Assembly: GCF_029893635.1 (NCBI RefSeq)
Contig: NZ_JARXYR010000002.1
Coordinates: 4,870,929 to 4,934,928 of the forward strand
Source: Variovorax sp. TBS-050B
Lineage (GTDB): Bacteria; Pseudomonadota; Gammaproteobacteria; Burkholderiales; Burkholderiaceae_C
Reading direction: 5' to 3'
DNA length: 64,000 bases
The position numbers and the translations under genes were made by a program. Position 1 is the stretch's first letter, and the number at the start of each line of letters is the position of its first letter. Shown here one piece after another: positions 8,752 through 17,530 of this stretch. The notes beneath the pieces are model-generated. The model was not told the DNA's origin. It worked only from the letters and a program-made list of their open reading frames with translations, and ran no database searches.

Positions 8752-10168
8752 TCAGAGCGAGTAGTACATGTCGAACTCGACCGGGTGCGCGGCCATGCGG
8801 AAGCGCGTGACTTCCTGCATCTTGAGCTCGATGTAGGCGTCGATGTAGGCATCGGTAAACACGCCGCCCTTGGTCAGGAACGCGCGGTCCTTGTCGAGGT
8901 ACTCGAGCGCCTGGTCGAGGCTGTGGCAGACGGTCGGGATCAGCGCGTCTTCTTCCGGCGGCAGGTGGTAGAGGTCCTTGCTCGCGGCTTCGCCCGGATG
9001 GATCTTGTTCTCGACGCCGTCGAGGCCGGCCATCAGCAGCGCGGCGAAGCCCAGGTACGGGTTCATCAGCGGATCGGGGGAAGCGCGCTTCGACGCGGCG
9101 GCCCTTCGGGTTGGCCACGAACGGGATGCGGATCGAGGCCGAGCGGTTCTTGGCCGAGTAGGCCAGCTTCACCGGGGCTTCGAAGCCGGGGACCAGGCGC
9201 TTGTAGCTGTTGGTGCCGGGGTTGGTGATCGCGTTCAGCGCGCGGGCGTGCTTGATGATGCCGCCGATGTAGTGCAGCGCGAAGTCCGACAGGCCCGCAT
9301 AGCCGTCGCCGGCAAACAGGTTCTTGCCGTCCTTCCAGACCGACTGGTGCACGTGCATGCCCGAGCCGTTGTCGCCGACGATGGGCTTGGGCATGAAGGT
9401 CGCGGTCTTGCCGTAGGCGTGCGCCACGTTGTGGATCACGTACTTCTGCAGCTGGACCCAGTCGGCACGCTGGATCAGCGTGCTGAACTTGGTGCCGAGT
9501 TCCATCTGGCCGGCGTTGGCCACTTCATGGTGATGCACTTCGACCGGGATGCCGAGCGATTCGAGCACCAGGCACATTTCCGAGCGCATGTCCTGGAAGC
9601 TGTCGACCGGGGGCACCGGGAAGTAGCCGCCCTTGACTGCCGGACGGTGGCCGGTGTTGCCGTGCTCGTATTCCTTGTCGCTGTTCCAGGAGGCTTCTTC
9701 CGATTCGATCTTCACGAAGCAGCCCGACATGTCGTTCTTCCAGCGCACGCCGTCGAACACGAAGAATTCGGGTTCCGGACCGAAGTAGGCGGTGTCGCCC
9801 AGGCCCGATGCCTTCATGTAGGCCTCGGCGCGCTTGGCGAGCGAACGCGGGTCGCGCTCGTAGGGCTTGCCGTCGGTGGGGTCGATCACGTCGCAGGTCA
9901 GGATCAGCGTCGTTTCTTCGAAGAAGGGATCGATGTTGGCGGTGTTGGGGTCGGGCATGAGCTGCATGTCCGAGGCTTCGATTCCCTTCCAGCCGGCGAT
10001 GGACGAGCCGTCGAATGCATGGCCCGAGGTGAATTTGTCTTCATCGAAAGCCGAGACCGGCACGGTCACGTGCTGTTCCTTGCCGCGGGTGTCGGTGAAG
10101 CGGAAGTCGACGAACTTGACCTCGTTTTCCTTGACGAGCTTGAGTACATCGGCGACGGTCTTTGCCAT
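8752..10168 (-). CDS. glnA: Type I glutamine synthetase, frame broken by one extra base
   Basis: Glutamine synthetase makes glutamine from glutamate, ammonia and ATP in a cytoplasmic dodecamer. From ATG 10168, with AGGAG upstream, the first frame runs [17 protein letters not shown] through the ATP- and metal-binding core to [10 protein letters not shown]. The second frame resumes with [20 protein letters not shown] and ends normally at 8752. The adenylylation loop ([11 protein letters not shown]) is in the second part. The span is 1417 bases, one more than the 1416 needed for the standard 471 residues. The surplus base maps to the five-G run 9076-9080 (TTC CCC GAT on the coding strand if one is removed). 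Because the Ntr locus depends on it and everything else is conserved, a sequencing error is more likely than a true pseudogene. Confidence 0.93.
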
Positions 10169-10214
10169 CAGTTTCTCCTGGTTGGATGGGTGGTTGGAAA
10201 TACGGGGGACGGGG

Positions 10215-10231
10215 ATGCAGTTTCTGTGCCA
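10215..10231 (-). promoter_or_regulatory. Sigma-54 (RpoN) promoter of glnA
   Basis: The minus strand reads TGGCACAGAAACTGCAT: the invariant GG and GC are ten bases apart, as the -24/-12 class requires. It lies about 47 bases before the glnA start codon and downstream of an NtrC-type site, the expected arrangement for nitrogen-regulated glnA. Confidence 0.82.
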
Positions 10232-10291
10232 TTGTCGCCCCTTCTTGGGGAGGCTCCGTGACCGCTGCGCACCCCCGAAATCGGGGTTGAA

Positions 10292-10308
10292 ATCACCAAA
10301 TTGGTGCA
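10292..10308 (-). promoter_or_regulatory. NtrC-binding site upstream of glnA
   Basis: The minus strand reads TGCACCAATTTGGTGAT. The dyad TGCACC-N5-GGTGAT matches the NtrC consensus TGCACC-N5-GGTGCA except at the last two bases. It sits about 60-75 bases upstream of the -24/-12 element, a usual enhancer distance. A half site (GCACCAAT on the plus strand) near 10320 might be a second, weaker contact. Confidence 0.75.
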
Positions 10309-10315
10309 AATTGGG

Positions 10316-11116
10316 TCAGCGCACCAATTCCGGGCCGAGCTTCGCATCAAAGGCGTGCAGGCCTTCGATCAGCTGGGCATAGGCGGCGCCGAGCCGGGCC
10401 GGGTCGCCCTTGACGCCGAGTTCGATGTGGCGGCCGTATTCCGGATGGTCGACGCTCGGCAGGCTGAACACCTTGACGCCCTCGTGCGCGGCCTCGACCG
10501 CCAGCATCAGCGGCGTGAGCGTGGCTTCCATGGCGCCGAAGACGATGACCGAGCGTTCGGCCGACTGGCCGGTGGTGAACATGTCGGCGTAGCGGCTGTC
10601 GAGCACCGACTCGATCATCGGCCAGGCCATGACCGGGAAGCCCGGCACGAAATGGACGTGGTCGACGCTGAAGCCGGGGATCTTGTTGTAGGGATTGCGG
10701 ATGATCGTCGCGCCCTGGGGGAACACGCCCATGTTGAGGCGGTGGATGTTGTCGGGACGATCGGCTTCGTAGGGCACGCCCTGCTCGCGCGCGGTGTCCT
10801 GCATGCGCTCGCGGATCAGGCGCTCGGCCTCGGGATGCAGTTCGAGCGGCCGGCGCAGTGCCTGCGCGGCGCATTGGCGCGTGTGGTCGTCGGGCGTGGC
10901 CCCGATGCCGCCGGTCGAGAACACCACGTCGCCCGAGGCGAAGGCCCGGCTCAGCGCGGCCGTGATGCGCGTGGGCACGTCGCCCACGTACTCGGCCCAG
11001 CCGAGCTGGAGGCCGCGTGCGGCCAGCAGCTCGATCACCTTGGGCATGTGCTTGTCGGCACGCTTGCCGGAGAGGATTTCGTCACCGACGACGATGAGGC
11101 CGAACGCACGGGTCAT
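10316..11116 (-). CDS. Molybdopterin-binding (CinA N-terminal/MoCF-type) protein
   Basis: A 266-residue protein consisting of the MoCF-biosynthesis/CinA N-terminal fold: FGLIVVGDEILSGKR at the start, then VVFSTGGIGATPDD and NPYNKIPGFSV with the PGFPVM segment. It lacks the C-terminal nicotinamide-nucleotide deamidase domain of full CinA. The fold binds molybdopterin in MoaB/MogA and nucleotide-like substrates in CinA; which applies here is unknown. I chose ATG 11116 because it overlaps the EI24 stop in ATGA and has GGAA upstream; ATG 11128 is a weaker alternative. The two genes form an operon. Confidence 0.82.
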   Translation of the reverse strand: MTRAFGLIVVGDEILSGKRADKHMPKVIELLAARGLQLGWAEYVGDVPTRITAALSRAFASGDVVFSTGGIGATPDDHTRQCAAQALRRPLELHPEAERLIRERMQDTAREQGVPYEADRPDNIHRLNMGVFPQGATIIRNPYNKIPGFSVDHVHFVPGFPVMAWPMIESVLDSRYADMFTTGQSAERSVIVFGAMEATLTPLMLAVEAAHEGVKVFSLPSVDHPEYGRHIELGVKGDPARLGAAYAQLIEGLHAFDAKLGPELVR

Positions 11117-11994
11117 GGGGATTTCCATTGAGAAAGAACGGCCTGGTCGGCCCCGCCCTCGGACGCGCTGCCGGCGCCGGCAAGGGCCGCCGCGGCTTCG
11201 CGCTGCGCGCGCAATTGCGCCAGTGCGTCGAGGCAGTAGTGGGCGAACCAGAGCGCCGAGAAGGCGAACACCAGCGTGTAGATCCAGATCGCGAGCGGCA
11301 CCAGCACGAAGAAGGCGGCGGCGAACAGCAGGCCCGAGGCCCAGACGATGCTCGGCGCCGCGCCCAGGTAGCCGCACAGCACGCCGATGCACAACAGCGG
11401 CAGCCGGTGTGCGCGCAGCAGCGCGGCGCGCTCTTCGGCACTGGCATGCTCGGCCAGCGCGTCGAAGCTCATCACGCGGTAGGTGAGCCAGCCCCAGATC
11501 AGCGGCGGCAGGATCAGCACCAGCGGCGGAATGAGCCAGAGCGGCATCGACACCACGAGTGCCAGCAGCGCCAGCACGGTCAGACCGAGCGAGCGCGCGA
11601 CGCTGCCGAAAAAGGAAGCGCCCTTCTTGCGCTGGAGCGCCGGAAAGCGGCGGTCCGCCACCAGCGTGGTGAGCGGCCCCGCCATGAGCCCCGCCACGAT
11701 CAGCAGCGACACCACCACGATGACCGGCGTGGCCGCGAAGACCACCACGAGCGGCGCGAGCACCGAGGTGACGTCGCCCGAGAAGAGGCGGCCGATCCAG
11801 CTCCAGAAGCTCGACAGCAGCGGCCAGGCGTCGAGCGCCTCGCGCGTCCACGCCACCGTCGCGTCCCAGAAGAAGTAGCCGAAGACGGCCGCCAGAAGCA
11901 CCATCAGGCCGAGCGGCAGCAGCGACAGCACGATCACGCGCGGCAGCATGCAGTAGGCGACCGCGCGCCAGAAGGAGTCGAGGAGCAGGCGCAT
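11113..11994 (-). CDS. EI24 (CysZ-like) domain integral membrane protein
   Basis: A 293-residue inner-membrane protein with about five to six hydrophobic stretches, starting MRLLLDSFWRAVAYCMLPRV. The EI24/CysZ signature is the long hairpin region around TPVIVVVSLLIVAGLMAGPL and the cytoplasmic loop VADRRFPALQRKKGAS. Typical family length is 250-300 residues. CysZ is a sulfate transporter in enterics, but many betaproteobacterial relatives are uncharacterised, so I do not assign sulfate transport. It overlaps the CinA-like gene by four bases. Confidence 0.82.
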   Translation of the reverse strand: MRLLLDSFWRAVAYCMLPRVIVLSLLPLGLMVLLAAVFGYFFWDATVAWTREALDAWPLLSSFWSWIGRLFSGDVTSVLAPLVVVFAATPVIVVVSLLIVAGLMAGPLTTLVADRRFPALQRKKGASFFGSVARSLGLTVLALLALVVSMPLWLIPPLVLILPPLIWGWLTYRVMSFDALAEHASAEERAALLRAHRLPLLCIGVLCGYLGAAPSIVWASGLLFAAAFFVLVPLAIWIYTLVFAFSALWFAHYCLDALAQLRAQREAAAALAGAGSASEGGADQAVLSQWKSP

Positions 11995-12031
11995 TGGGTG
12001 CGAAGGATAACCGCCCCGACCGGGGCCGGGC

Positions 12032-13006
12032 TCAGCCGCGCCCGGCCATGCGCTTCAGGCCCAGCCACTGCTGGGCCCAGAAGCCGCGCCCGTACTCGCG
12101 CACGCGGCCGTCGGCGCCCGGTTCGACCTGGTCACGGATGCCCGTGGGGTCGTAGCGGTTCTCGAAGTTCGCGGTGCCGAAGAGCATGTCCCACCACGGC
12201 AGCAGCACGCCGAAGTTGCTGCCGCCCAGCGTGTGGGCGCCGCGCGACTCGTGGCCCAGGCCGATGCTGTGGTGCAGCCGGTGGAAGCGCGGGCTGATCC
12301 ACAGCCGCTCGCCGATGGCGCCGAAACTCAGCCGCAGGTTGGCATGCTGCAGGCTCTCGCTAAGCTGCGTGAAGGCCACGAAGGCGATGAACTGCCCCGG
12401 CGCCACGCCGATCAGCTGCGCGACGACGACGATGAGCGTGTCGTGCAGGACGTCGTCGAGCAGGTGGTTGCGGTCGTCGCTCCACATCGTCATCTGGCGC
12501 TGCGAGTGGTGCAGCGAATGCAGGCCCCACCACCACCTGAACTGGTGCTGGCCGCGGTGGATCCAGTAGCCGACCAAATCGAGCACCACGAGGTACATCG
12601 CGAAGGCGATCACCGGCACGTCGGTCACGCCGGGCCAGAGTTCGTCCAGGTGCAGCGTGCCCCATCCCGCGATGCGCAGGCTGCCGATCGCCTCGTCGAA
12701 CACCGGCTCCAGGGTGAAGAACATCGCGAGCCGGAACAGGCCGAGCCGGTGGATCAGCGTGTAGAGCACGTCGGTGCGGATCGCGCGGCGGTCGGTCACC
12801 GGCTCGACCGCGCGCCAGCGCTGGAGCGGCCCGATAACCGCCAGCAGCACCAGCACCTGGATCAGCCCGACCAGCAGCCAGCCGGTCGCGTCGAACGCGT
12901 CCTCGGTCCAGCCGCCGAGGCCGACCGCGTAGACCAGGGGCTGCACCAGCGTCTCGAAGAACCAGCCCTGCAGCGCGGAAAACGCATCCGTCAAACGATC
13001 GATCAC
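12032..13006 (-). CDS. Sterol desaturase / fatty acid hydroxylase family membrane protein
   Basis: A 324-residue membrane-bound di-iron protein. The histidine boxes are clear: HRGQHQFRWWWGLHSLHHS, and later RFHRLHHSIGLGHESRGAH, ending with GVLLPWWDMLFGT. Four or so hydrophobic segments precede and separate the boxes. The start is GTG 13006. Members use O2 and two irons to desaturate or hydroxylate lipids. A sterol substrate is unlikely in this organism, so a fatty acid, hopanoid or carotenoid-type lipid is more plausible. It follows the polysaccharide deacetylase by ten bases in the same orientation. Confidence 0.87.
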   Translation of the reverse strand: MIDRLTDAFSALQGWFFETLVQPLVYAVGLGGWTEDAFDATGWLLVGLIQVLVLLAVIGPLQRWRAVEPVTDRRAIRTDVLYTLIHRLGLFRLAMFFTLEPVFDEAIGSLRIAGWGTLHLDELWPGVTDVPVIAFAMYLVVLDLVGYWIHRGQHQFRWWWGLHSLHHSQRQMTMWSDDRNHLLDDVLHDTLIVVVAQLIGVAPGQFIAFVAFTQLSESLQHANLRLSFGAIGERLWISPRFHRLHHSIGLGHESRGAHTLGGSNFGVLLPWWDMLFGTANFENRYDPTGIRDQVEPGADGRVREYGRGFWAQQWLGLKRMAGRG

Positions 13007-13016
13007 GGCAGCGGCC

Positions 13017-13850
13017 TCAGGAATGCGATGCGATCCAGTCGCGGTACTGCGGATGCCGGCGCAGCGTCTCGAAGCAGAAGCCCTTGGCCTTGAGGCCGAC
13101 GATCAGCGGTTCGAGGTTGGCCGGCGCCCACGGATCCTTGCGCGACCAGATGCCGAGGTGCGCGAGCAGGATGTCGCCGGGACGGATGGTGTCGAGCGCC
13201 TGCGCGAGCAGCTTCTCGTTGCTGAACTTCTCGCTCGGCAACTCGTCGCCCAGGAAGCCCGCCGGCGACCAGCCCACGTGCTCGAAACCGCAGGCCTTGG
13301 CGGCAGCGAGCAGGCGCGGCGAGGTCTTGCCGCCCGGCGCGCGGTAGAGCGGCAGCGGTTTCCTGCCGGTGATGCTTTCGAGCCGCTCGGAGGCCTTGGC
13401 GATGTTGCCGCAGTACTCGGCGGCGCTCCAGGTGAACTCGCGCCCGGCGAGCGCCCCGGCCGACGGCCGGATGCGGAAGCTCGGCTCCACGCCCTTGAGG
13501 TCGCCGCGCCAGTAGGCATGGTCGTAGGTGTGGGAGGCGAACTCGTGGCCCTCGGCCGCCCTCGCCTTCCACCACGGCGCCCAGTGCCGGTCGAGGCTGT
13601 CGCCGCCGTCCTGGGTGCGCTCGGCCGCGGCGAAGAAGGTGACGCGCACGTTCTGGCGCTTGAGCACGTCGGCCACGAGGTCGGCGATGCCCATGTGGCC
13701 GGTGTCGAAGGTCAGGTAGACGGGCTTTTCGCATGCGGCGCCCTGCTGCGCCCAGGCCGAAAAAGGCACCGGGCCGCAGGCGGCCACGGCCAGAAGCGCC
13801 GCCAGCGCGCGCACGCGCAGGCGGCGTGCGGGCTCAGGTCCTCTTCGCAT
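13017..13850 (-). CDS. Exported polysaccharide deacetylase (NodB-homology) family protein
   Basis: A 277-residue exported protein with an N-terminal signal (about 1-35, containing ALAALLAVAACGPV). The NodB-homology domain follows: KPVYLTFDTGHMGIADLV, where TFDTGH replaces the usual TFDDG catalytic motif, then HEFASHTYDHAYWRGD with the zinc-binding H-x3-H, YRAPGGK, and HLGIWSRKDPWAP at the end. This family removes N-acetyl groups from carbohydrate polymers such as peptidoglycan or exopolysaccharide in the periplasm. Asp-Thr in place of Asp-Asp is a real divergence; activity may be altered. Its start overlaps the beta-propeller gene by 17 bases, implying co-expression. Confidence 0.85.
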   Translation of the reverse strand: MRRGPEPARRLRVRALAALLAVAACGPVPFSAWAQQGAACEKPVYLTFDTGHMGIADLVADVLKRQNVRVTFFAAAERTQDGGDSLDRHWAPWWKARAAEGHEFASHTYDHAYWRGDLKGVEPSFRIRPSAGALAGREFTWSAAEYCGNIAKASERLESITGRKPLPLYRAPGGKTSPRLLAAAKACGFEHVGWSPAGFLGDELPSEKFSNEKLLAQALDTIRPGDILLAHLGIWSRKDPWAPANLEPLIVGLKAKGFCFETLRRHPQYRDWIASHS

Positions 13851-14857
13851 GGTCCAGGGTCCAGACGCCGTGCGGCGAACGGCCGACGTTGACCTGGCGC
13901 ACCAGCTTCTGGCTCACGAGGTCGATCACGCTGAGCTTCTTGGCCCAGCGCGAGGTCACGTAGAGCGTCTTGCCGTCGGCCGACACGTCCATGCAGTCCG
14001 GACCGCCCGGCACGGCGTAGGTCGCCGTGACCTTGAGCGTCGTCAGGTCGATGCGGCTGATGGAATTGGCCACCCGGGTTGCTCACGAAAACGCTCTTGC
14101 CGTCGCCGGCGGCGCGGAAGGCGTGCGCGCCCTTGCCGGTCGGGATCTTGCCCACGAGCTTGGGCTCCGGCCCCGCCACGTCGAACACCTGCACGCCGTC
14201 GCTGCCGGTCAGGCCCACGAGCAGGGTCTTGTCGCCATGGGCGCCGTAGATGTCGGCCGGCATCGGCCCGGTGGCGGTGCGCCAGCGGATGGTCTGCGTC
14301 GGCAGGTCCACGGCGATCAGTTCGTCGCTGTCCTGCATCGTGACGTAGGCGATGGTGCTGGTCCGGTCGATCCAGATGTGGCTCGGCGTCTTGCCCGTGG
14401 GAATGCGCTTGGCGAGCTTCAGGTCCTTGCCGTCCCAGTGGTAGACGTCGACGTGGTTCAGGCGGTTGCCCGCGGTCACGAACCACTTCATGTCGCGCGA
14501 GAACTGCAGCTGGTAAGGGTCGACGATCCCGTAGACCACGCGCTGGACCTCGGCGGTGCGCGGATTCACGAAAGTCAGCGAGTCACCGGCCGAATTCGCC
14601 ACGATGACCGACTTCTCGTCCGGCGTCATGTAGATGTGGTGCGGCTCCTTGCCGGTCGGGATGCGCTGCTTCTCGGTCCAGTCGACAGGGTTGATCACGC
14701 TGACGCTGGCATCGAGCGAATTGAGCACGAAGATCGGCGGCGGCGGCTCCGGCGGCGCCGCGACGGCGGCGGCCGGGGTCAGGAAGGCGGTCGCGAGGCT
14801 CAGGCAGGCGTACAGCAGGGCCGCGGCGCGGCCGGTCGGGCGGGCAGGAAAACGCAA
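13834..14857 (-). CDS. YVTN-type beta-propeller repeat protein, frame broken by one extra base
   Basis: An exported protein of about 340 residues once the frame is repaired. A signal peptide (ALLYACLSLATAFLTPAAAV) is followed by repeats of roughly 45 residues with the pattern of YVTN/cytochrome-D1-like blades: IFVLNSLDASVSVINP, SVIVANSAGDSLTFVNP, IAYVTMQDSDELIAVDLP, VFVSN and ANSISRIDLTTLKVTATY, LYVTSRWAKKLSVIDL. The start is a TTG at 14857 with GGAA upstream. The span is 1024 bases, one too many. Deleting one base of 14073-14078 joins VFVSN to VANSISRID. Such periplasmic propellers are often binding scaffolds, and the ligand is unknown. It overlaps the deacetylase gene. Confidence 0.82.
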
Positions 14858-14936
14858 GGGAAGTTCCGGAAAAAGGCTTCAAATGTTAACGATCGGAGCC
14901 GACCGCCGGCTGACCGCCGAACCCTCGAATTCGCAG

Positions 14937-15668
14937 TTATTTCGCCGGCGCGCGCAAGGCGGCGACTTCGGCCGCCTCGAGCCAGCGCCACTGGCCGGGC
15001 GCCAGGTCGTCGGGCAGCGCCACGGTGCCGATGCGCGAACGATGCAGCGCCTCGACCCGGTTGCCCACCGCGGCCAGCATGCGCTTGACCTGGTGGTACT
15101 TGCCTTCGGTGAGCGTGAGCCGCAGGTGCAGCGGCCCGTCGGATTCGCAGGCGGCGGCGCGCACCGGCTTCGGGTCGTCGTCGAGCACCACGCCGGCCAG
15201 CAGCCGGTCGATCTGCGCCGGGTCGACCGGATGCTTGGCGGTGACCTCGTACACCTTGGGCACGTGGTGCTTCGGCGATCCCATCTTGTGGATGAACTGG
15301 CCGTCGTCGGTCAGCAGCAGCAGGCCGGTGGTGTCCTGGTCGAGCCGGCCGATGGCCTGCACGCCCTGCACCGCGCCCTTGTTGGGCCGCAGGCGCAGCG
15401 GGGACGGCAGCAGCGTGTAGATGCTCGGATAGGTCGAAGGCTTCTGCGAGCACTCGGTGCCGGCCGGCTTGTGCAGCATCAGGTAGGCCTTCTCGTGGTA
15501 GGCCCACTCGGTGCCCTGCACCGTGAAACGCAGCCCTTCGGGCTCCAGGTCGGCGAAAGGATCGTCCGCCAGCTCGCCCGCGATGCGCACGTGGCCTTGC
15601 TGGATCAGCCCCGCGCACACGCGCCGCGTGCCGAAGCCCTGGGAATAGAGGATGTCTTGCAGATGCAT
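14937..15668 (-). CDS. rsuA: 16S rRNA pseudouridine(516) synthase
   Basis: A 243-residue RsuA-family pseudouridine synthase. An S4-like N-terminal RNA-binding domain (residues 1-50, LYSQGFGTRRVCAGLIQQG) precedes the catalytic domain, with the nucleophile Asp110 in AIGRLDQDTTGLLLL and the family stretches LMLHKPAG and LTEGKYHQVKRMLAAVG. RsuA isomerises U516 of 16S rRNA; RluB/E/F relatives modify 23S rRNA. Overall length and the S4 domain fit RsuA best, but a swap within the family is possible. It is followed by the beta-propeller gene in the same orientation. Confidence 0.88.
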   Translation of the reverse strand: MHLQDILYSQGFGTRRVCAGLIQQGHVRIAGELADDPFADLEPEGLRFTVQGTEWAYHEKAYLMLHKPAGTECSQKPSTYPSIYTLLPSPLRLRPNKGAVQGVQAIGRLDQDTTGLLLLTDDGQFIHKMGSPKHHVPKVYEVTAKHPVDPAQIDRLLAGVVLDDDPKPVRAAACESDGPLHLRLTLTEGKYHQVKRMLAAVGNRVEALHRSRIGTVALPDDLAPGQWRWLEAAEVAALRAPAK

Positions 15669-15677
15669 GGAAAACCG

Positions 15678-15712
15678 AAAAAGGCGGCCGGAGGCTCGTG
15701 CCCGCGGCCGCC
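15678..15712 (-). terminator. Rho-independent terminator after ggt
   Basis: On the minus strand GGCGGCC (from 15712) pairs with GGCCGCC (to 15683) and is followed by TTTTTC. It lies about 19 bases after the ggt stop and just upstream of rsuA, so it should separate the two transcription units. Confidence 0.7.
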
Positions 15713-15730
15713 CCGGAGTGTCTCAGGCTT

Positions 15731-17467
15731 TCAGTAGCCCGCCGCCAGACCGGTATTGCGGCGCGGATCGTTGGCGCCGTAGAAGCGGTTGTTGCCCACC
15801 GGCTTGCCACCCAGCGAGGGCGCGCCGACGAGGATCGCCGCCATGTGGTTGGCGGGTTGCGGCACGCCCAGGTTGTGGCCCATGTCGGTCAGGATCTTGC
15901 GGGTGTCGGGACTGAGCGCGAAGGTCTCCACGTTGGTGACGTCGGGCAGCCACTGCTGGTGGAAGCGCGGCGCGTCCACCGCCTCCTGCACGTTCATGCC
16001 GTAGTCCACCACGTTGAGGATCGTGTGCAGCACGGCCGTGATGATGCGGCTGCCGCCCGGCGTGCCGACCACGAACACTGGCTTGCCGTCCTTGCTGACG
16101 ATGGTCGGGCTCATCGAGCTCAGCGGGCGCTTGCCGGGCTCGATCTTGTTGGCTTCGCCCTGGACCAGTCCGTAGATGTTGGGCACGCCGACCTTCGAGG
16201 TGAAGTCGTCCATCTCGTTGTTGAGCAGCACGCCGGTCTTGTCGGCCGTGACCTTGGCGCCGAACCAGTCGTTCAGCGTGTAGGTCACCGAGGCCGCGTT
16301 GCCCCACTGGTCGGTGATCGAGTAGTGGGTGGTGTTGCTGCCTTCGTGCGGCGGCACGCCCGGCTTGATGTCCTTCGAGACCCCGGCCTTCTTCGGGTCG
16401 ATGGCGGCGCGGATCTTCTCGGCGTAGCCCTTGTCGAGCAGGCGCTCGAGCGGGTTCTTCACGAAATCGGGGTCGCCGAGGTAGCTGTTGCGGTCCACGT
16501 AGGCATGGCGCATGGCCTCGATCTGGTAGTGCACCGACTGCGCCGACCGGAAGCCCAGCTCCTTGAGCGGATAGCCTTCGAGGATGTTGAGCATCTCGCA
16601 GATGATCACCCCGCCCGAGCTCGGCGGCGGCGCCGAGACGACCCGGTAGCCGCGGTAGTCGCACTCGACCGGCGCCAGCTCGCGCGTCCTGTACTGGTCG
16701 AGGTCGGCCTGCGTGATGATGCCCTTGCCGGCCTGGCTCGACGCCACGATCGCCGCGCCGACCGGTCCCTTGTAGAAGCCGTCCACGCCCTTGGCGCTGA
16801 TCGCGCGCAGCGTCTTCGCGAGGTCCTTCTGCACCAGCTTCTGGCCGACCGCGAAAGGCTCGCCCTGGTTGAGGAAGATCGCGGCCGAGGCCGGGTCCTT
16901 CTTGAAGTCGTTGGTCGCGGTCAGCAGCATGTCGACGTCGCCCTGCTCCAGCGCGAAGCCCTTCTCGGCCAGCTGGATCGACGGCGCGATCAGGTCGGCG
17001 CGCTTCATCGTGCCGTACTTCTCGCGCGCGTACTCCATGCCGGACACGGTGCCGGGCACGCCGACCGCGAGGTGGCCGTGGGTGCTCAGGCCCTTGACCA
17101 CGTTGCCGTCCTTGTCGAGGTACATGTTGGCCGTGGCGGCCAGCGGCGCCTTCTCGCGGAAATCGAGGAAGGTCTTGCGGCCGTCGGCGAGCTGCAGCGT
17201 CATGAAGCCGCCGCCGCCGAGGTTGCCCGCGGCCGGATACACCACCGCCAGCGCATAGCCCACGGCGACCGCCGCATCCACGGCATTGCCGCCGCGCTTG
17301 AGCACGTCGACGCCGACCTTGGTGGCGAGATGCTGTGCGCTCACGACCATGCCGTGCTCGGCAGCGACGGGCGCCTGCGAGGCCGCGTGGGAGGCGCCGG
17401 CGCCCGCCAGCACGAGCGCGGCCGCGACGGCGGCGCGCAATTTCGGGGTCCAGTGGATTGGCTGCAT
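15731..17467 (-). CDS. ggt: Gamma-glutamyltransferase
   Basis: A 578-residue N-terminal-nucleophile hydrolase of the periplasm. A signal peptide (about 1-28, AAVAAALVLAGAGASHA) leads the precursor. The autocatalytic cleavage site is in EGSNTTHYSITDQWG, with Thr380 as the predicted nucleophile of the small subunit. The large subunit carries GGNAVDAAVAVGYALAV and NLGGGGFM. The small subunit has LNNEMDDF and PTIVSKDGKPVFVVGTPGG. It transfers or hydrolyses the gamma-glutamyl group of glutathione, letting the cell reuse glutathione amino acids. Length and motifs are typical. It stands alone between a terminator and the methyltransferase gene. Confidence 0.95.
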   Translation of the reverse strand: MQPIHWTPKLRAAVAAALVLAGAGASHAASQAPVAAEHGMVVSAQHLATKVGVDVLKRGGNAVDAAVAVGYALAVVYPAAGNLGGGGFMTLQLADGRKTFLDFREKAPLAATANMYLDKDGNVVKGLSTHGHLAVGVPGTVSGMEYAREKYGTMKRADLIAPSIQLAEKGFALEQGDVDMLLTATNDFKKDPASAAIFLNQGEPFAVGQKLVQKDLAKTLRAISAKGVDGFYKGPVGAAIVASSQAGKGIITQADLDQYRTRELAPVECDYRGYRVVSAPPPSSGGVIICEMLNILEGYPLKELGFRSAQSVHYQIEAMRHAYVDRNSYLGDPDFVKNPLERLLDKGYAEKIRAAIDPKKAGVSKDIKPGVPPHEGSNTTHYSITDQWGNAASVTYTLNDWFGAKVTADKTGVLLNNEMDDFTSKVGVPNIYGLVQGEANKIEPGKRPLSSMSPTIVSKDGKPVFVVGTPGGSRIITAVLHTILNVVDYGMNVQEAVDAPRFHQQWLPDVTNVETFALSPDTRKILTDMGHNLGVPQPANHMAAILVGAPSLGGKPVGNNRFYGANDPRRNTGLAAGY

Positions 17468-17530
17468 GTCGGAAGACCTCCTTGGAATGGAATGAGGACG
17501 GATGGAACAGGAGAAAACGACGGCTGCCGG

